The notes beneath the pieces were generated by a model. It was not told the origin of the DNA. It did not search any database and saw only the letters and a program-made list of their open reading frames with translations. DNA of 36,974 bases from JAMCTM01 sp023473545 (GTDB lineage: Bacteria; Patescibacteriota; Microgenomatia; Levybacterales; UBA12049), in NCBI GenBank assembly GCA_023473545.1, contig JAMCXO010000011.1, positions 1 through 36,974 on the forward strand. The letters run 5' to 3'. Shown here one piece after another: positions 8,346-16,378 of the stretch (position 1 is the first letter of the stretch; each line of letters opens with the position of its first letter). The position numbers and the translations under genes were made by a program.

Positions 8346-8420
8346 TGGTCGGGGTGCTGGGAATTGAACCCAGTGGCTCTTCGTCCCGAACGAAGCGTGA
8401 TACCGGTTCACTACACCCCG
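8346..8420 (-). tRNA. tRNA-Pro (anticodon CGG)
   Basis: On the minus strand the acceptor stem CGGGGTG (8420-8414) pairs with CACCCCG (8356-8350). The anticodon stem CTTCG/CGAAG encloses the loop TTCGGGA, giving anticodon CGG (proline, codon CCG). The T-arm carries GGTTCAATTCC. The discriminator A is followed by an encoded CCA (8348-8346). All arms are canonical. Confidence 0.95.
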
Positions 8421-8422
8421 TG

Positions 8423-8494
8423 CGTTCCCGAGAGGAGTCGGACCCCCATTGGCCCCTTAGGACGGGGCTGTTCTATCCGTTGAACTACGGGAAC
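8423..8494 (-). tRNA. tRNA-Arg (anticodon CCT)
   Basis: The acceptor stem GTTCCCG (8494-8488) pairs with CGGGAAC (8430-8424), discriminator G. The anticodon stem GCCCC/GGGGC holds the loop GTCCTAA, so the anticodon is CCT (arginine, codon AGG). The base at position 32 is G, which is unusual. No CCA is encoded, unlike the tRNA-Pro that follows 2 nt downstream; both are presumably processed from one transcript. Confidence 0.93.
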
Positions 8495-8502
8495 ACATTT
8501 GT

Positions 8503-8508
8503 ATTTTA
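8503..8508 (-). promoter_or_regulatory. -10 box for the tRNA pair
   Basis: On the minus strand TGcTAAAAT (TAAAAT at 8508-8503) ends 8 nt before the first base of tRNA-Arg. The -35 region is weak (TTTCAT). Confidence 0.45.
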
Positions 8509-8521
8509 GCACACAAGAAGC

Positions 8522-8527
8522 TAAAAT
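8522..8527 (+). promoter_or_regulatory. -10 box for the sortase gene
   Basis: TAAAAT ends 6 nt before the ATG at 8534, so transcription should begin at or next to the start codon. It is back to back with the tRNA promoter. Confidence 0.45.
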
Positions 8528-8533
8528 GAAAAA

Positions 8534-9244
8534 ATGACCAAGAGGGAAATTATCAAATTCTTAATTCTTCGTTCGATTGGCAATTTTTTGGTTTTGTTCG
8601 CCCTGTTTGGCGTGGGCGCTACTTTTGGCCCAACCCTTTACTACGAAGCCCTTTTTAGGCTAAGTCAGGCAAGAGGCGTTCATTATACGGTAGAACAGCC
8701 CGCGGTAAGGTCTTCCTTGGGACAGGTTCTAAAAAGCCGTGGGACAGCGCCGAAATTAGATCTGGCAGATGTCTTATCCGGCAACAAAGAGCAGGTTTTG
8801 ACACCGATTGATACACAGTTTGATATTTTGATACCAAAAATCGGCGCCAACGCCCGCGTTTTTCCCAATGTTGATCCTAGCAATTCACATATCTTTCTGC
8901 CAATTTTACAAAAAGGCGTTGCCCAGGCCGCGGGAAGCGTTTTTCCCGGCATGAATGGCAATATTTATCTTTTTGCCCATTCCACGGATAATTTTTGGGA
9001 TGTGGGACGGTATAATGCCGTTTTCTACCTCATTAAGGATTTGGTGCCGGGAGACGGCATTGTTATATTCTTCGAAAATCAGCGGTACGACTACACGGTA
9101 ACAGGATCGCGCATTGTTGATCCTTCTAATGTTTCTTATCTTCTGGACAGTCAAAAGCAGAATAGACAGCAGTTGATTCTCCAGACCTGCTGGCCGCCCG
9201 GAACCACCTGGAAGAGGCTCCTGGTTTTTGCCAGTCCTAAATAA
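8534..9244 (+). CDS. Sortase
   Basis: 236-aa membrane-anchored cysteine transpeptidase of the sortase superfamily. One hydrophobic segment at ~10-35 serves as an uncleaved anchor, and the catalytic beta-barrel spans ~95-236. The catalytic residues are present: H149 in 'YLFAHSTDNFW', C219 in 'ILQTCWPPG' and R228 in 'TWKRLLVF'. The T-C-W-P-P-G context resembles class D/E and archaeal/CPR sortases more than class A. Its job should be to attach or cross-link exported proteins carrying a sorting signal. No LPxTG-like signal with a C-terminal membrane helix occurs in any protein of this window, including the large fibre, so its substrates are elsewhere. It converges on the PEGA gene with 8 bp between stops. 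Confidence 0.88.
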   Translation: MTKREIIKFLILRSIGNFLVLFALFGVGATFGPTLYYEALFRLSQARGVHYTVEQPAVRSSLGQVLKSRGTAPKLDLADVLSGNKEQVLTPIDTQFDILIPKIGANARVFPNVDPSNSHIFLPILQKGVAQAAGSVFPGMNGNIYLFAHSTDNFWDVGRYNAVFYLIKDLVPGDGIVIFFENQRYDYTVTGSRIVDPSNVSYLLDSQKQNRQQLILQTCWPPGTTWKRLLVFASPK

Positions 9245-9252
9245 ATTCCAAT

Positions 9253-10440
9253 CTACTTTAGACCTATTGTATAGAGGTTCGGGCTGGTGTTCGAGTTGCC
9301 GAGATTTGTCAGTATAACAATCTTTGATCCGTCCGGCCAGGGGAAAACGAAGCTGTCAATAAAAGGACCGGCGTAGATTGTTGTCATGTTTGTGCCGTCG
9401 TAATCCATAATGTTTATCGCGCCCTTTTCCACATAAATGAGATGTCTTGAGTCCGTAAACCACATCAGGTGAGGGTTTGGGCTAATGTTTGGTATCTTAA
9501 AGTTTTTATCCTCCTTCATGTCATATACATAGATGGAGCCTTTTTGGATTTGCCGCTCCTGCGGGGTTGGATCCGTTCCTATGAGAGGGGGGGTGATAAC
9601 AGGAGGAAGATTCGCGGAGCGGCTGGCTTGGTAAAGAATCTTTGTTTCGTCAGGCGACCACTGCATGATACGAAAGTCGCTTAAGATAATATGTTTTAGA
9701 TCCTTTGGCAGTGTGCTTATTCTGGAGTTATTTTTCTCTTCCTTTTCTTTTTTCCAGCGGTTTATGGTTGTGTCAAGGGTTGCCGTTATGTCCTGGGGCG
9801 TTTGGTTGAATTCATTGGCGTTCAGAAGATAGGTGGTTGGATTGTTTGACGCGGAAATAGTGGCCAGAAGCTGGGATCCGTCGGGCGACCAGGTAAGACT
9901 CGCTTTCGAGAAAAAGTCGGTTGTGTCGTTGACTATCTGCGTTGAGGCGCTTTGGAGAGTGAGAATAGGGCGGCTGGTCATATCCAATATATAAATGCCG
10001 TTTTTTGCCGCGGACTGGGAAGCAACAGTATAGGCGATGCGGGTGCCGGAGGGATCAAGCGTTGGCGTTTGGACGCCAATCGAGGTTATGCTTTCGAGCT
10101 TTGGCGCTATGGGAAAAAGACGGGCCTGCGCCTTTGCCACAACCTCTTTTTGGATCTTAATTTTTTTCTTCCAGGAAAAATAGCCTTCTTTGGCAATGCG
10201 CACCTTATATTCTCCCGGCAGGAGGTTAATGGTATTGTTGGTCGCGGTTGTCAGGTGCCCGTCTATAAAAACCTGGGCTCCGTCCGGGGTGCTTGTGGCA
10301 ACCAGCATGCCGGTTGAGGATAATTCAATCTTTCCCTGATTCAAACCGAATCTGTACCCTTCCGCGTAGAGAACAGCTATTATGCTTGCCGTAAGTAAAA
10401 AAACCATGACGGAAAATGTAATTATCAGCTGTTTTTTCAT
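9253..10440 (-). CDS. PEGA-domain protein with beta-propeller-like repeats
   Basis: 395-aa exported protein. Residues ~5-27 form a signal anchor. Residues ~45-110 are a PEGA domain: 'LVATSTPDGAQVFIDG' then 'LLPGEYKVRIAKEGYFSWKK', the usual surface-associated beta-sandwich. From ~115 to 395 are repeated WD40/TolB-like blades: 'PTLDPSGTRIAYTV', 'LTWSPDGSQLLATI', 'MQWSPDETKILYQA', 'LMWFTDSRHLIYV' and 'FVFPWPDGSKIVIL'. PEGA-propeller proteins of this size are frequent in CPR genomes and probably act in envelope structure or binding. The promoter puts TATAAT 6 nt before the ATG (leaderless) and shares its -35 box with mreB, which ties its expression to the cell-shape gene. Confidence 0.85.
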   Translation of the reverse strand: MKKQLIITFSVMVFLLTASIIAVLYAEGYRFGLNQGKIELSSTGMLVATSTPDGAQVFIDGHLTTATNNTINLLPGEYKVRIAKEGYFSWKKKIKIQKEVVAKAQARLFPIAPKLESITSIGVQTPTLDPSGTRIAYTVASQSAAKNGIYILDMTSRPILTLQSASTQIVNDTTDFFSKASLTWSPDGSQLLATISASNNPTTYLLNANEFNQTPQDITATLDTTINRWKKEKEEKNNSRISTLPKDLKHIILSDFRIMQWSPDETKILYQASRSANLPPVITPPLIGTDPTPQERQIQKGSIYVYDMKEDKNFKIPNISPNPHLMWFTDSRHLIYVEKGAINIMDYDGTNMTTIYAGPFIDSFVFPWPDGSKIVILTNLGNSNTSPNLYTIGLK

Positions 10441-10446
10441 AGGCTT

Positions 10447-10498
10447 ATTATATCTGTCTAAAATAACACTTGCAAGAGATTAAAACGGGACATATAAT
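10447..10498. promoter_or_regulatory. Bidirectional promoter sharing one palindromic -35 box
   Basis: TTGCAA at 10470-10475 is its own reverse complement. On the plus strand it is followed by 17 nt and TATAAT (10493-10498) for mreB. On the minus strand it is followed by 17 nt and TATAAT (10452-10447) for the PEGA gene. Both promoters have perfect -10 boxes and ideal spacing, and they must compete for the same -35 element. Confidence 0.75.
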
Positions 10499-10551
10499 AA
10501 AACTTATCAAGGCTGGGTGGCATTTTGATACATTAAGTAGGTAGTTTGATT

Positions 10552-11574
10552 ATGTTATCTAAAAGAGTAGGCATAGATCTTGGCACAGCCAATACCCTTG
10601 TTTATCTGGCCGGGGAAGGCATAGTTTTAGATGAGCCGACTGTTGTGGCTGTAACCGCGGAGGAAAACAGGGTTGTGGCGGTTGGCAGAGAAGCAAAGGA
10701 AATGCTTGGGAGAACCCCGGGCAATATCGCGGCGATGAGGCCTTTAAGAGACGGCGTGATCGCGGACTACACAATTACCAAGGCTATGCTTTCCTATTTC
10801 ATAGACAAGTCCTGCGGCAAATCGAGATTTTTTAAGCCCGAGGTTATGATCTGCATTCCCTCAGGCGTAACCCAGGTTGAGAGACGGGCTGTTTTGGACG
10901 CGACAATGAGCGCCGGGGCGAAGATTGCCTATCTGATAGAAGAGTCATTGGCGGCCGCGATCGGGGCAAAAATTCCCATCGCCCAGGCGGCCGGGCATAT
11001 GATCGTTGACATAGGCGGAGGATCAACGGAATGCGCGGTGATTTCCCTAGGCGGAGTGGTTGTTCATAATTCGGTCAGGGTTGCCGGCAACAGAATAGAC
11101 GAGGCTATTGCCCAATACACCAAGAAAAAGTTTAACCTTTTGATTGGCGAGCGGACGGCCGAGGAAATAAAAATCGGCATAGGCAATGCCTTACTGCCTT
11201 TGGAAAAAAAGAAATCGGAGCCGGACCGAAAAATGGAAATAAGGGGCAGAGACAGTGTTTCCGGGCTTCCCAGGACAATCGAGCTTTTGGAGTCCCAAAT
11301 AAGCGAGGCTATCAGACCGGTTCTCATGGATATTGTTCAGGGAGTAAAGGGTGTTTTGGAACAGACCCCGCCTGAGCTGGCAAGCGACATTATAGATAAG
11401 GGTGTGGTTATGTCGGGCGGAACTTCGCTCTTGTTCAATTTTGATAAATTAATGACCCAGGCAACAGGCGTGCCGTGTCATGTGGCAGAGGATTCGCTAC
11501 TGTGCGTTGTCAGGGGAACAGGGGTGGCGCTTGAGAACATAGAGCTTTATAAAAGAAGTATCAGCAAGAAGTAG
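10552..11574 (+). CDS. mreB: Rod-shape-determining actin homologue MreB
   Basis: 340-aa actin-like ATPase that polymerises under the membrane and directs peptidoglycan synthesis along the cell length. The phosphate-1 motif 'VGIDLGTANTLVYLAGEGIVLDEP' is at the start, with connecting and phosphate-2 motifs in 'MIVDIGGGSTECAVISLGG' and the adenosine motif 'GVVMSGGTSLLFNFD'. Length and order are those of ordinary MreB. ATG 10552 is chosen over an in-frame TTG at 10546 because weak AGGT-like pairing lies ~10 nt upstream. The mRNA leader is ~47 nt, longer than for most genes here. No mreC/mreD follow; the next gene is a glycosyltransferase 305 bp downstream. Confidence 0.96.
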   Translation: MLSKRVGIDLGTANTLVYLAGEGIVLDEPTVVAVTAEENRVVAVGREAKEMLGRTPGNIAAMRPLRDGVIADYTITKAMLSYFIDKSCGKSRFFKPEVMICIPSGVTQVERRAVLDATMSAGAKIAYLIEESLAAAIGAKIPIAQAAGHMIVDIGGGSTECAVISLGGVVVHNSVRVAGNRIDEAIAQYTKKKFNLLIGERTAEEIKIGIGNALLPLEKKKSEPDRKMEIRGRDSVSGLPRTIELLESQISEAIRPVLMDIVQGVKGVLEQTPPELASDIIDKGVVMSGGTSLLFNFDKLMTQATGVPCHVAEDSLLCVVRGTGVALENIELYKRSISKK

Positions 11575-11879
11575 ATTAGCGACTCTTAATTAAATTTTAA
11601 AATAAAAATTTCAAATTAAAAATTAGAGCGATGAGTCCTATAATTAGTTTTAGCGATATTTTAAGGTTATAAAATTTCACAAAAAACAATAAAAATTGTA
11701 TCCTGTAACATAAATTGACCGCGCCGCAACAAAAAATTAAAAACGAAAGACAAATCTTAAAATAATATTGCTGTATCAATCAAAAATAAAATTGAGCCAG
11801 TGTACAACAAAAATGATCAATAGGCATATTTTAAATCTTATATTATTAAATTTGATAGACTTATAATTATCAATTAGTT
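11575..11879. other. AT-rich intergenic region between mreB and the WecG-like gene
   Basis: 305 bp with no supported gene. It is markedly AT-rich with runs of A and T. GACTC (11581-11585) and GAGTC (11633-11637) could pair and bring the AT-rich part into a loop. TATAAT at 11862-11867 probably serves the gene at 11880, leaving a leader of ~6 nt. Nothing else is visible. Confidence 0.5.
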
Positions 11880-12707
11880 ATGGTGAAAACTGAAATTTTG
11901 GGGGTTAGTATAACAAATGAAACAGAAGACAATATCCTAGAGTATGTACTTAAAACCCTACGAAACAGGGGGGAAAACTACTACATTGTTACCCCAAACC
12001 CGGAGATAATAGTCTATTCCAAAAAAGATAAGCAGTTTAAAACTATCATCAATCAGGCACGATTAGCCCTTTGCGACGGGACGGGTGTATTGCTGGCCGG
12101 TTTGGTTCTCGGCAAAAAAATAAAACAGAGGATAACCGGTGTTGATTTTATGGTTAATTTGTGCAAAAGGGTTTCCGAAGAAAATATTCAACACGCGAGA
12201 AAGCCTATAACGGTGGGATTTTTGGGGGCAGGACCAAAAATAGCAGAAAGGACTGCCGAGTGCTTAGAATCAAAATACCCAGGCGTAAAGATAGTTTTCC
12301 TCGCTGAAGAGTGGGGAGAGGAAGGGTTTATTCGAGCAAGTCAAAGATCAAAAGTCAAAGATCAAAAGTCAAAACCACAACTTAAAAGTAAAAACTCAAG
12401 CGAGAAAAAACAACTGTATCCTAAACCCTATACGCTAAATGCTATTGATATTCTTTTTGTTGCTTTTGGTTTTCCCAAACAGGAGATCTGGATGGCAGGG
12501 CATATTAATCATCTGCCTGTCAGGGTAATGATCGGGGTAGGCGGGGCGTTTGATTATGTTAGCGGCAATGTTTCCCGCGCCCCCTTTATTGTCAGGCTTT
12601 TTGGTTTTGAGTGGCTCTACCGTTTGGTAAGAGAACCGTGGAGAATAAGGCGCCAGTTAGCCATTCTAAAATTCGTCTGCCTAGTTATTAAGGAAAGATT
12701 TAGCTGA
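11880..12707 (+). CDS. WecG/TagA/CpsF-family glycosyltransferase (GT26)
   Basis: 275-aa transferase of the WecG/TagA group, which adds N-acetylmannosamine-type sugars to lipid-linked precursors on the inner membrane face during surface glycopolymer synthesis. Conserved blocks are 'YYIVTPNPEIIVYSKKD', 'ALCDGTGVLLAGLVLGKK', 'RITGVDFMVNLC', 'VGFLGAGPKIAERTAECL', 'DILFVAFGFPKQEIWMAGH', 'GVGGAFDYVSGNVSRAP' and 'FEWLYRLVREPWRIRRQ'. It is longer than usual because ~35 Lys/Ser/Gln-rich residues (about 155-190) are inserted between two conserved blocks; this insert is encoded by short DNA repeats. The -10 box lies 12 nt before the ATG. It starts a run of sugar genes. Confidence 0.88.
   Translation: MVKTEILGVSITNETEDNILEYVLKTLRNRGENYYIVTPNPEIIVYSKKDKQFKTIINQARLALCDGTGVLLAGLVLGKKIKQRITGVDFMVNLCKRVSEENIQHARKPITVGFLGAGPKIAERTAECLESKYPGVKIVFLAEEWGEEGFIRASQRSKVKDQKSKPQLKSKNSSEKKQLYPKPYTLNAIDILFVAFGFPKQEIWMAGHINHLPVRVMIGVGGAFDYVSGNVSRAPFIVRLFGFEWLYRLVREPWRIRRQLAILKFVCLVIKERFS
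12340..12374 (+). repeat. In-frame 14-bp tandem repeat inside the WecG-like gene
   Basis: GTCAAAGATCAAAA occurs at 12340-12353 and again at 12354-12367, followed by a partial copy GTCAAAA. The unit encodes the S-K-V-K-D-Q type low-complexity insert. 14 bp is not a multiple of 3, so each copy reads in a different frame, yet the gene stays open. Confidence 0.75.
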
Positions 12708-12716
12708 GGCCTTGGG

Positions 12717-12746
12717 TTGACAGGCCTTGCCGTGGTTTGTTACTAT
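12717..12746 (+). promoter_or_regulatory. Promoter for the GT4 gene
   Basis: TTGACA (12717-12722), 18-nt spacer, TACTAT (12741-12746). The predicted start of transcription is within 1-2 nt of the ATG at 12755, giving a leaderless message. Confidence 0.6.
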
Positions 12747-12754
12747 CTAAATAG

Positions 12755-13816
12755 ATGAGAATCGGCATCATTGGTACCATTTGGTACAACACGCCGCCTA
12801 AAGGCTACGGCGGCACAGAAGAGGTTGTCTATAATCTGGTTAATGGCTTGGCTGAGAGGGGGCATGAAGTTTCTTTGTTTGGTCCGTCAACCGCCAATAC
12901 CCGTGCCAAGCTTTACCCGACCGTTGATAAACCCCTTAGGGAAAAAGGAGTTGATTGGGAGAACGTTTCTTACACCCTTTACCATTTAACCGAGGCCTTT
13001 GACCGGGAAAGCGAGTTTGATATTCTGCACATGCATCTTAATAAAGCCCAGGATTATCTGGCCCTGCCTTTGGCGTTTAGGTCAAAGGTTCCGGTTGTTT
13101 TTACCTTTCATTTTAAACTGCCGACCCCGGATTACAAGCCCGACCGATACCGCCTCTTGCAAAAATACCGCAAACTTCCCTTTATCAGCATTTCCAATTC
13201 GCAAAGAGGAGGCAGGGACTGGAATTTTACAGCCACTGTCTATAACGGTTTGAATATTGATGATTTTCCCTTTTGCGAAAAAGCGGAAGATTATTTTGTT
13301 TGGATCGGCAAGGTGAATCCGGCCAAAGGCACTAAGGAGGCAATCATGGCCGCCAAAAAAGCAGGGGTAAAGCTTTATCTAATGGGCGTAGTGGATACGG
13401 GAGTGCCAGAGCTTTTGTCGTATTATCAAGAAGAGGTTAAGCCTTTAGTTGACAATAAAAATATCATCTGGGTGGGAGAGGTGGGAATAAAGGAAAAGGC
13501 GAAAATCTTAGGCGGGGCAAAGGCCTTTTTAAACCCGATCGCCTGGGAAGAGCCTTTTGGTCTGGTAATGACCCAGTCCCAGGCAGTGGGTACTCCTGTC
13601 ATCTCCTTTAACAGGGGTTCCGCGCCCGAATTAATTATCAACGGCAAAACCGGTTTTCTGGTTAATGATCTCGGGGAAATGGCGGATAAGATTGCCCGGG
13701 TTGATAGCCTCTCCCGTTTCAGCTGCCGGAAAAACGTTGAAGAACATTTTACGATTGAAAAAATGGTTTCGGGCTATGAGGGCGCTTACAGAGATCTTAT
13801 AAACAAATTTCAATAA
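12755..13816 (+). CDS. Family 4 glycosyltransferase
   Basis: 353-aa retaining GT-B glycosyltransferase. The N-terminal acceptor domain starts with 'MRIGIIGTIWYNTPPKGYGGTEEVVYNL', a glycine-rich opening typical of GT4. The donor domain carries 'FVWIGKVNPAKGTKEAIMAAKKAG' and the nucleotide-sugar motif 'WEEPFGLVMTQSQAVGTPVISF' with the E-x7-E-like arrangement, then 'PELIINGKTGFLV'. It is cytoplasmic with no membrane helix. The sugar and acceptor cannot be read from sequence. Neighbours suggest storage or protectant sugar (trehalose) or envelope glycan synthesis. The TTGACA box upstream overlaps the end of the preceding intergenic gap, so it has its own promoter. Confidence 0.85.
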   Translation: MRIGIIGTIWYNTPPKGYGGTEEVVYNLVNGLAERGHEVSLFGPSTANTRAKLYPTVDKPLREKGVDWENVSYTLYHLTEAFDRESEFDILHMHLNKAQDYLALPLAFRSKVPVVFTFHFKLPTPDYKPDRYRLLQKYRKLPFISISNSQRGGRDWNFTATVYNGLNIDDFPFCEKAEDYFVWIGKVNPAKGTKEAIMAAKKAGVKLYLMGVVDTGVPELLSYYQEEVKPLVDNKNIIWVGEVGIKEKAKILGGAKAFLNPIAWEEPFGLVMTQSQAVGTPVISFNRGSAPELIINGKTGFLVNDLGEMADKIARVDSLSRFSCRKNVEEHFTIEKMVSGYEGAYRDLINKFQ

Positions 13817-13854
13817 AAAAACCATTCACCCGCTTTCCTATTTCCCATATATGA

Positions 13855-13860
13855 TAAAAT
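13855..13860 (+). promoter_or_regulatory. Extended -10 box for the GT20 gene
   Basis: TGaTAAAAT with TAAAAT at 13855-13860, 6 nt before the ATG at 13867. No good -35 box, which is usual for extended -10 promoters. Predicted leaderless. Confidence 0.5.
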
Positions 13861-13866
13861 ACTTTT

Positions 13867-15393
13867 ATGCTTTCCTATTTTGATCTTAAGGATTTTGCCA
13901 AAGAGAATAAAGTCAATATGATTATGGCCTCCGACGGATCGCCCCGGATAAGCTATCAAGATAATGGAGAGATAAAGCAGTCTTCAATTGCCGGCGGGGT
14001 CTCTCTTACGCTTGAGCCGATTGCCAAGGCCTTTTCCGCCCTCTATATCACCCGCGCCAGGACAGAGGAAGACAGAAAGACGGCGGGCAAAAAGATTTCT
14101 ATTACAAGTACCGACGGCGCCTATTTTCTGGAACGGCTTAACCTTTTGGAAGAGGAAACAGACAATTATTATAACGGTTTTGCCAATCAAACCCTTTGGC
14201 CTTTGTGCCACATTGCCTTTGAACAGCCGATTTTTGAAAATCGCTGGTACGAGGACTTTAAAAAAGTAAATCAGAAATTTGCCAAAAGCATTTCCGAGCG
14301 GGCAAAGGAGGGGAGTTTTATCTGGGTTAATGACTATCAGCTGTCCCTGGTGCCTTCGTTTCTAAAAAAACCCAAAAACTCCACTCTGGCTTTTTTTTGG
14401 CATATCCCCTGGCCGACCTGGGAGATATTCCGCATTCTGCCCCAGAAGCTCGATATTCTGGAGAGTTTGTTAAACTGTGATTTTCTTGGTTTTCACCGGG
14501 GATATCAGGTCAACAATTTTTTCAATTGCCTGGATCGTGAACTGCCGGTTAGAATAGACCACGAAACCAACACGGTTTACTATAAGGATAAAAAAACAGT
14601 GGTTAAGAATCTGCCGCTGGGGATAGATATTGACGTTATCAACTCACTGGTTAAAAAAGAGGAAGAGCGTCCATGGATGTTTGGGATTATTAAAAAGATT
14701 CTGGGCGAAGATAGTCCAAAGGACAGCAGCTCGGAGGATCCTTTGCGGGTAATTTTCGACAGGTTCAAGGTGATTATCGGGGTGGACCGCCTGGACTACA
14801 CCAAGGGCCTAAGCCTGCGCTTATTGGCTTTGGAAAAGTTTTTCCTCCAAAATCCCAAGTATCAAAACAAGGTGGTTTATATTTCAATTATTTCCCCCTC
14901 CAGAGAGAAAATACCCGCCTACATGGTCTTAAAACAGGAGATTACGGCCCTGACGGATAGAATAAACACGGCTTTGGGAAACGGCAGGTGGAAACCTGTT
15001 TATCTAATTTATAAAACCTTCAGAAGGGAAGATATTGTTAATTTCTATCGGCAGTCGGATCTTTGTTTGGTAACCCCTAGAGACGACGGCATGAATTTAG
15101 TCTCAAAAGAGTTTGTGGTTGCCTCAAGCTCTTCCCGTAACCCCGGCATGCTGGTTCTTTCCCGATTCGCCGGCTCCGCCATAGATTTAACCGAGGCCTT
15201 AATTGTTAATCCTTATGATTTGGATGAAATGGTTAGGGCAATTAAGGAAGGTTTGGAGATGGGCTCAAAAGACAAGAAGGAAAGGCTGGGGAGAATGGTT
15301 CAGGTTCTCTCCGAAAGAAATATCTATCAATGGGCGCAGGATTTTGTAAAGACAGCCCTTTTTGCCAAAGTAAATAATCATGTTTTGCTATGA
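13867..15393 (+). CDS. otsA: Trehalose-6-phosphate synthase family glycosyltransferase (GT20)
   Basis: 508-aa GT20 enzyme that couples NDP-glucose to glucose-6-phosphate to give trehalose-6-phosphate. Family landmarks are present in order: glycine-rich 'IAGGVSLTLEP', 'FIWVNDYQLSLVPSFL' (usually W-x-HDYHL), 'FFWHIPWPTWEIFRILP', 'FLGFHRGYQVNNFF', 'VVKNLPLGIDID', the donor-site 'GVDRLDYTKGLSLRLLALE', and the C-terminal 'LVTPRDDGMNLVSKEFVVASS'. Length is normal for a synthase without a phosphatase domain. In the HDYHL motif the histidines are replaced (N-D-Y-Q-L), so acceptor use may differ. No OtsB phosphatase is in the window. The stop overlaps the next gene's start (ATGA). Confidence 0.85.
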   Translation: MLSYFDLKDFAKENKVNMIMASDGSPRISYQDNGEIKQSSIAGGVSLTLEPIAKAFSALYITRARTEEDRKTAGKKISITSTDGAYFLERLNLLEEETDNYYNGFANQTLWPLCHIAFEQPIFENRWYEDFKKVNQKFAKSISERAKEGSFIWVNDYQLSLVPSFLKKPKNSTLAFFWHIPWPTWEIFRILPQKLDILESLLNCDFLGFHRGYQVNNFFNCLDRELPVRIDHETNTVYYKDKKTVVKNLPLGIDIDVINSLVKKEEERPWMFGIIKKILGEDSPKDSSSEDPLRVIFDRFKVIIGVDRLDYTKGLSLRLLALEKFFLQNPKYQNKVVYISIISPSREKIPAYMVLKQEITALTDRINTALGNGRWKPVYLIYKTFRREDIVNFYRQSDLCLVTPRDDGMNLVSKEFVVASSSSRNPGMLVLSRFAGSAIDLTEALIVNPYDLDEMVRAIKEGLEMGSKDKKERLGRMVQVLSERNIYQWAQDFVKTALFAKVNNHVLL

Positions 15394-16358
15394 GCGATTT
15401 TAGGTTTTTGGAGAATCCTCTTACTAAAAATTGGGTTATTCTGGCGCCCCGGCGGGCAAAACGGCCCAATGCTGCATTGGGGAGAGAGCCTGTTTGTCCT
15501 TTTTGTCCGGGAAGAGAAGGAGATGAGGAAGAGTTGTACAGGGTTCCAAATTCGGAAAACTCGGTAAACCAGAGTATCAGACGCTCAGATAAAAAGGAAG
15601 CAGATTGGCTCGTTAGAGTAGTTCCTAACAAATATCCCTTTGCCTCAATTCACGAGATTATCATTCATTCCCCCAATCACCATAAGAACTTTGGCGATTT
15701 ATCCCTTGGGCAGACGGAATTAATTTTTCAAACCTACAGGCAAAGATATAATACGCATAAAGATAAGGGCCAGGTTTATATCTTTCACAATCACGGCGGG
15801 GGAGGCGGGGAGAGCCTGCCCCATCCCCACAGTCAATTGACTGTTGTTCCCAAAGAAGTCAAAATGGATATGCCTCGCTTGTATCCTTACTTATCATTTG
15901 GATATACTTTGAAACCTTTTGATCTTAGGTCAAAAAAGGGGGGAGTGGAGAAAGAGTTGATGGTTGAAAACAGCAGATTTTATCTTTTCTGTCCGCAAAC
16001 CTCTCAATGGCCCGATGAGGTTTGGGTTTCTCCAAAAAAGCGCGGACTTACCTTTGGGGAGATAACAGACGGGCAGATAACAGATCTTGTTGCTATTCTC
16101 CTGCGGTTAGTTAAGATCATGGATCTTCGGCACGGACATGAATTTCCCTTTAATTTCTATATTTATCCGGGCAAAGACTGGTATCTTCGTCTTATTCCAA
16201 GGGTTAAAATGCTGGGAGGCTTTGAGATCGGCACCGGTATCTTTGTCAACACCCAGGATCCCAACGAAACCATTGCCTTTATCAAGGAACATTTCGAAAA
16301 TCCGGATATTGAAAAGATTAAAAGGGAACAGCAGGCGGACTACGAGAAAAGGGTCTAA
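15390..16358 (+). CDS. galT: Galactose-1-phosphate uridylyltransferase-like (HIT superfamily)
   Basis: 322-aa GalT-type nucleotidylyltransferase. The zinc-binding CPFC motif is at residues 36-39 ('PVCPFCPGRE') and the catalytic HPHSQ at 145-149 follows a 'HNHGGGGGESLPHPHSQL' segment, with H147 as the nucleotidylated histidine. The second half repeats the HIT fold ('FPFNFYIYPGKDWYLRLIPR'). It exchanges sugar-1-phosphates with UDP-sugars, or in divergent relatives other nucleotides. It overlaps the GT20 gene by 4 nt, so the two are translationally coupled and it may supply the NDP-glucose for trehalose-6-phosphate synthesis. Residues ~53-70 are a polar loop near a family-variable site. Confidence 0.85.
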   Translation: MSDFRFLENPLTKNWVILAPRRAKRPNAALGREPVCPFCPGREGDEEELYRVPNSENSVNQSIRRSDKKEADWLVRVVPNKYPFASIHEIIIHSPNHHKNFGDLSLGQTELIFQTYRQRYNTHKDKGQVYIFHNHGGGGGESLPHPHSQLTVVPKEVKMDMPRLYPYLSFGYTLKPFDLRSKKGGVEKELMVENSRFYLFCPQTSQWPDEVWVSPKKRGLTFGEITDGQITDLVAILLRLVKIMDLRHGHEFPFNFYIYPGKDWYLRLIPRVKMLGGFEIGTGIFVNTQDPNETIAFIKEHFENPDIEKIKREQQADYEKRV

Positions 16359-16378
16359 AACGATCTTTTTGATAAGCC

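Noticed and set aside
8284..8420. Integration of an island at the tRNA-Pro 3' end
   Set aside because: No repeat of the tRNA 3' end and no integrase gene were seen in the window.
8321..8509. Plus-strand 62-codon open frame
   Set aside because: It lies over the two tRNA genes on the opposite strand; the tRNA structures explain the sequence.
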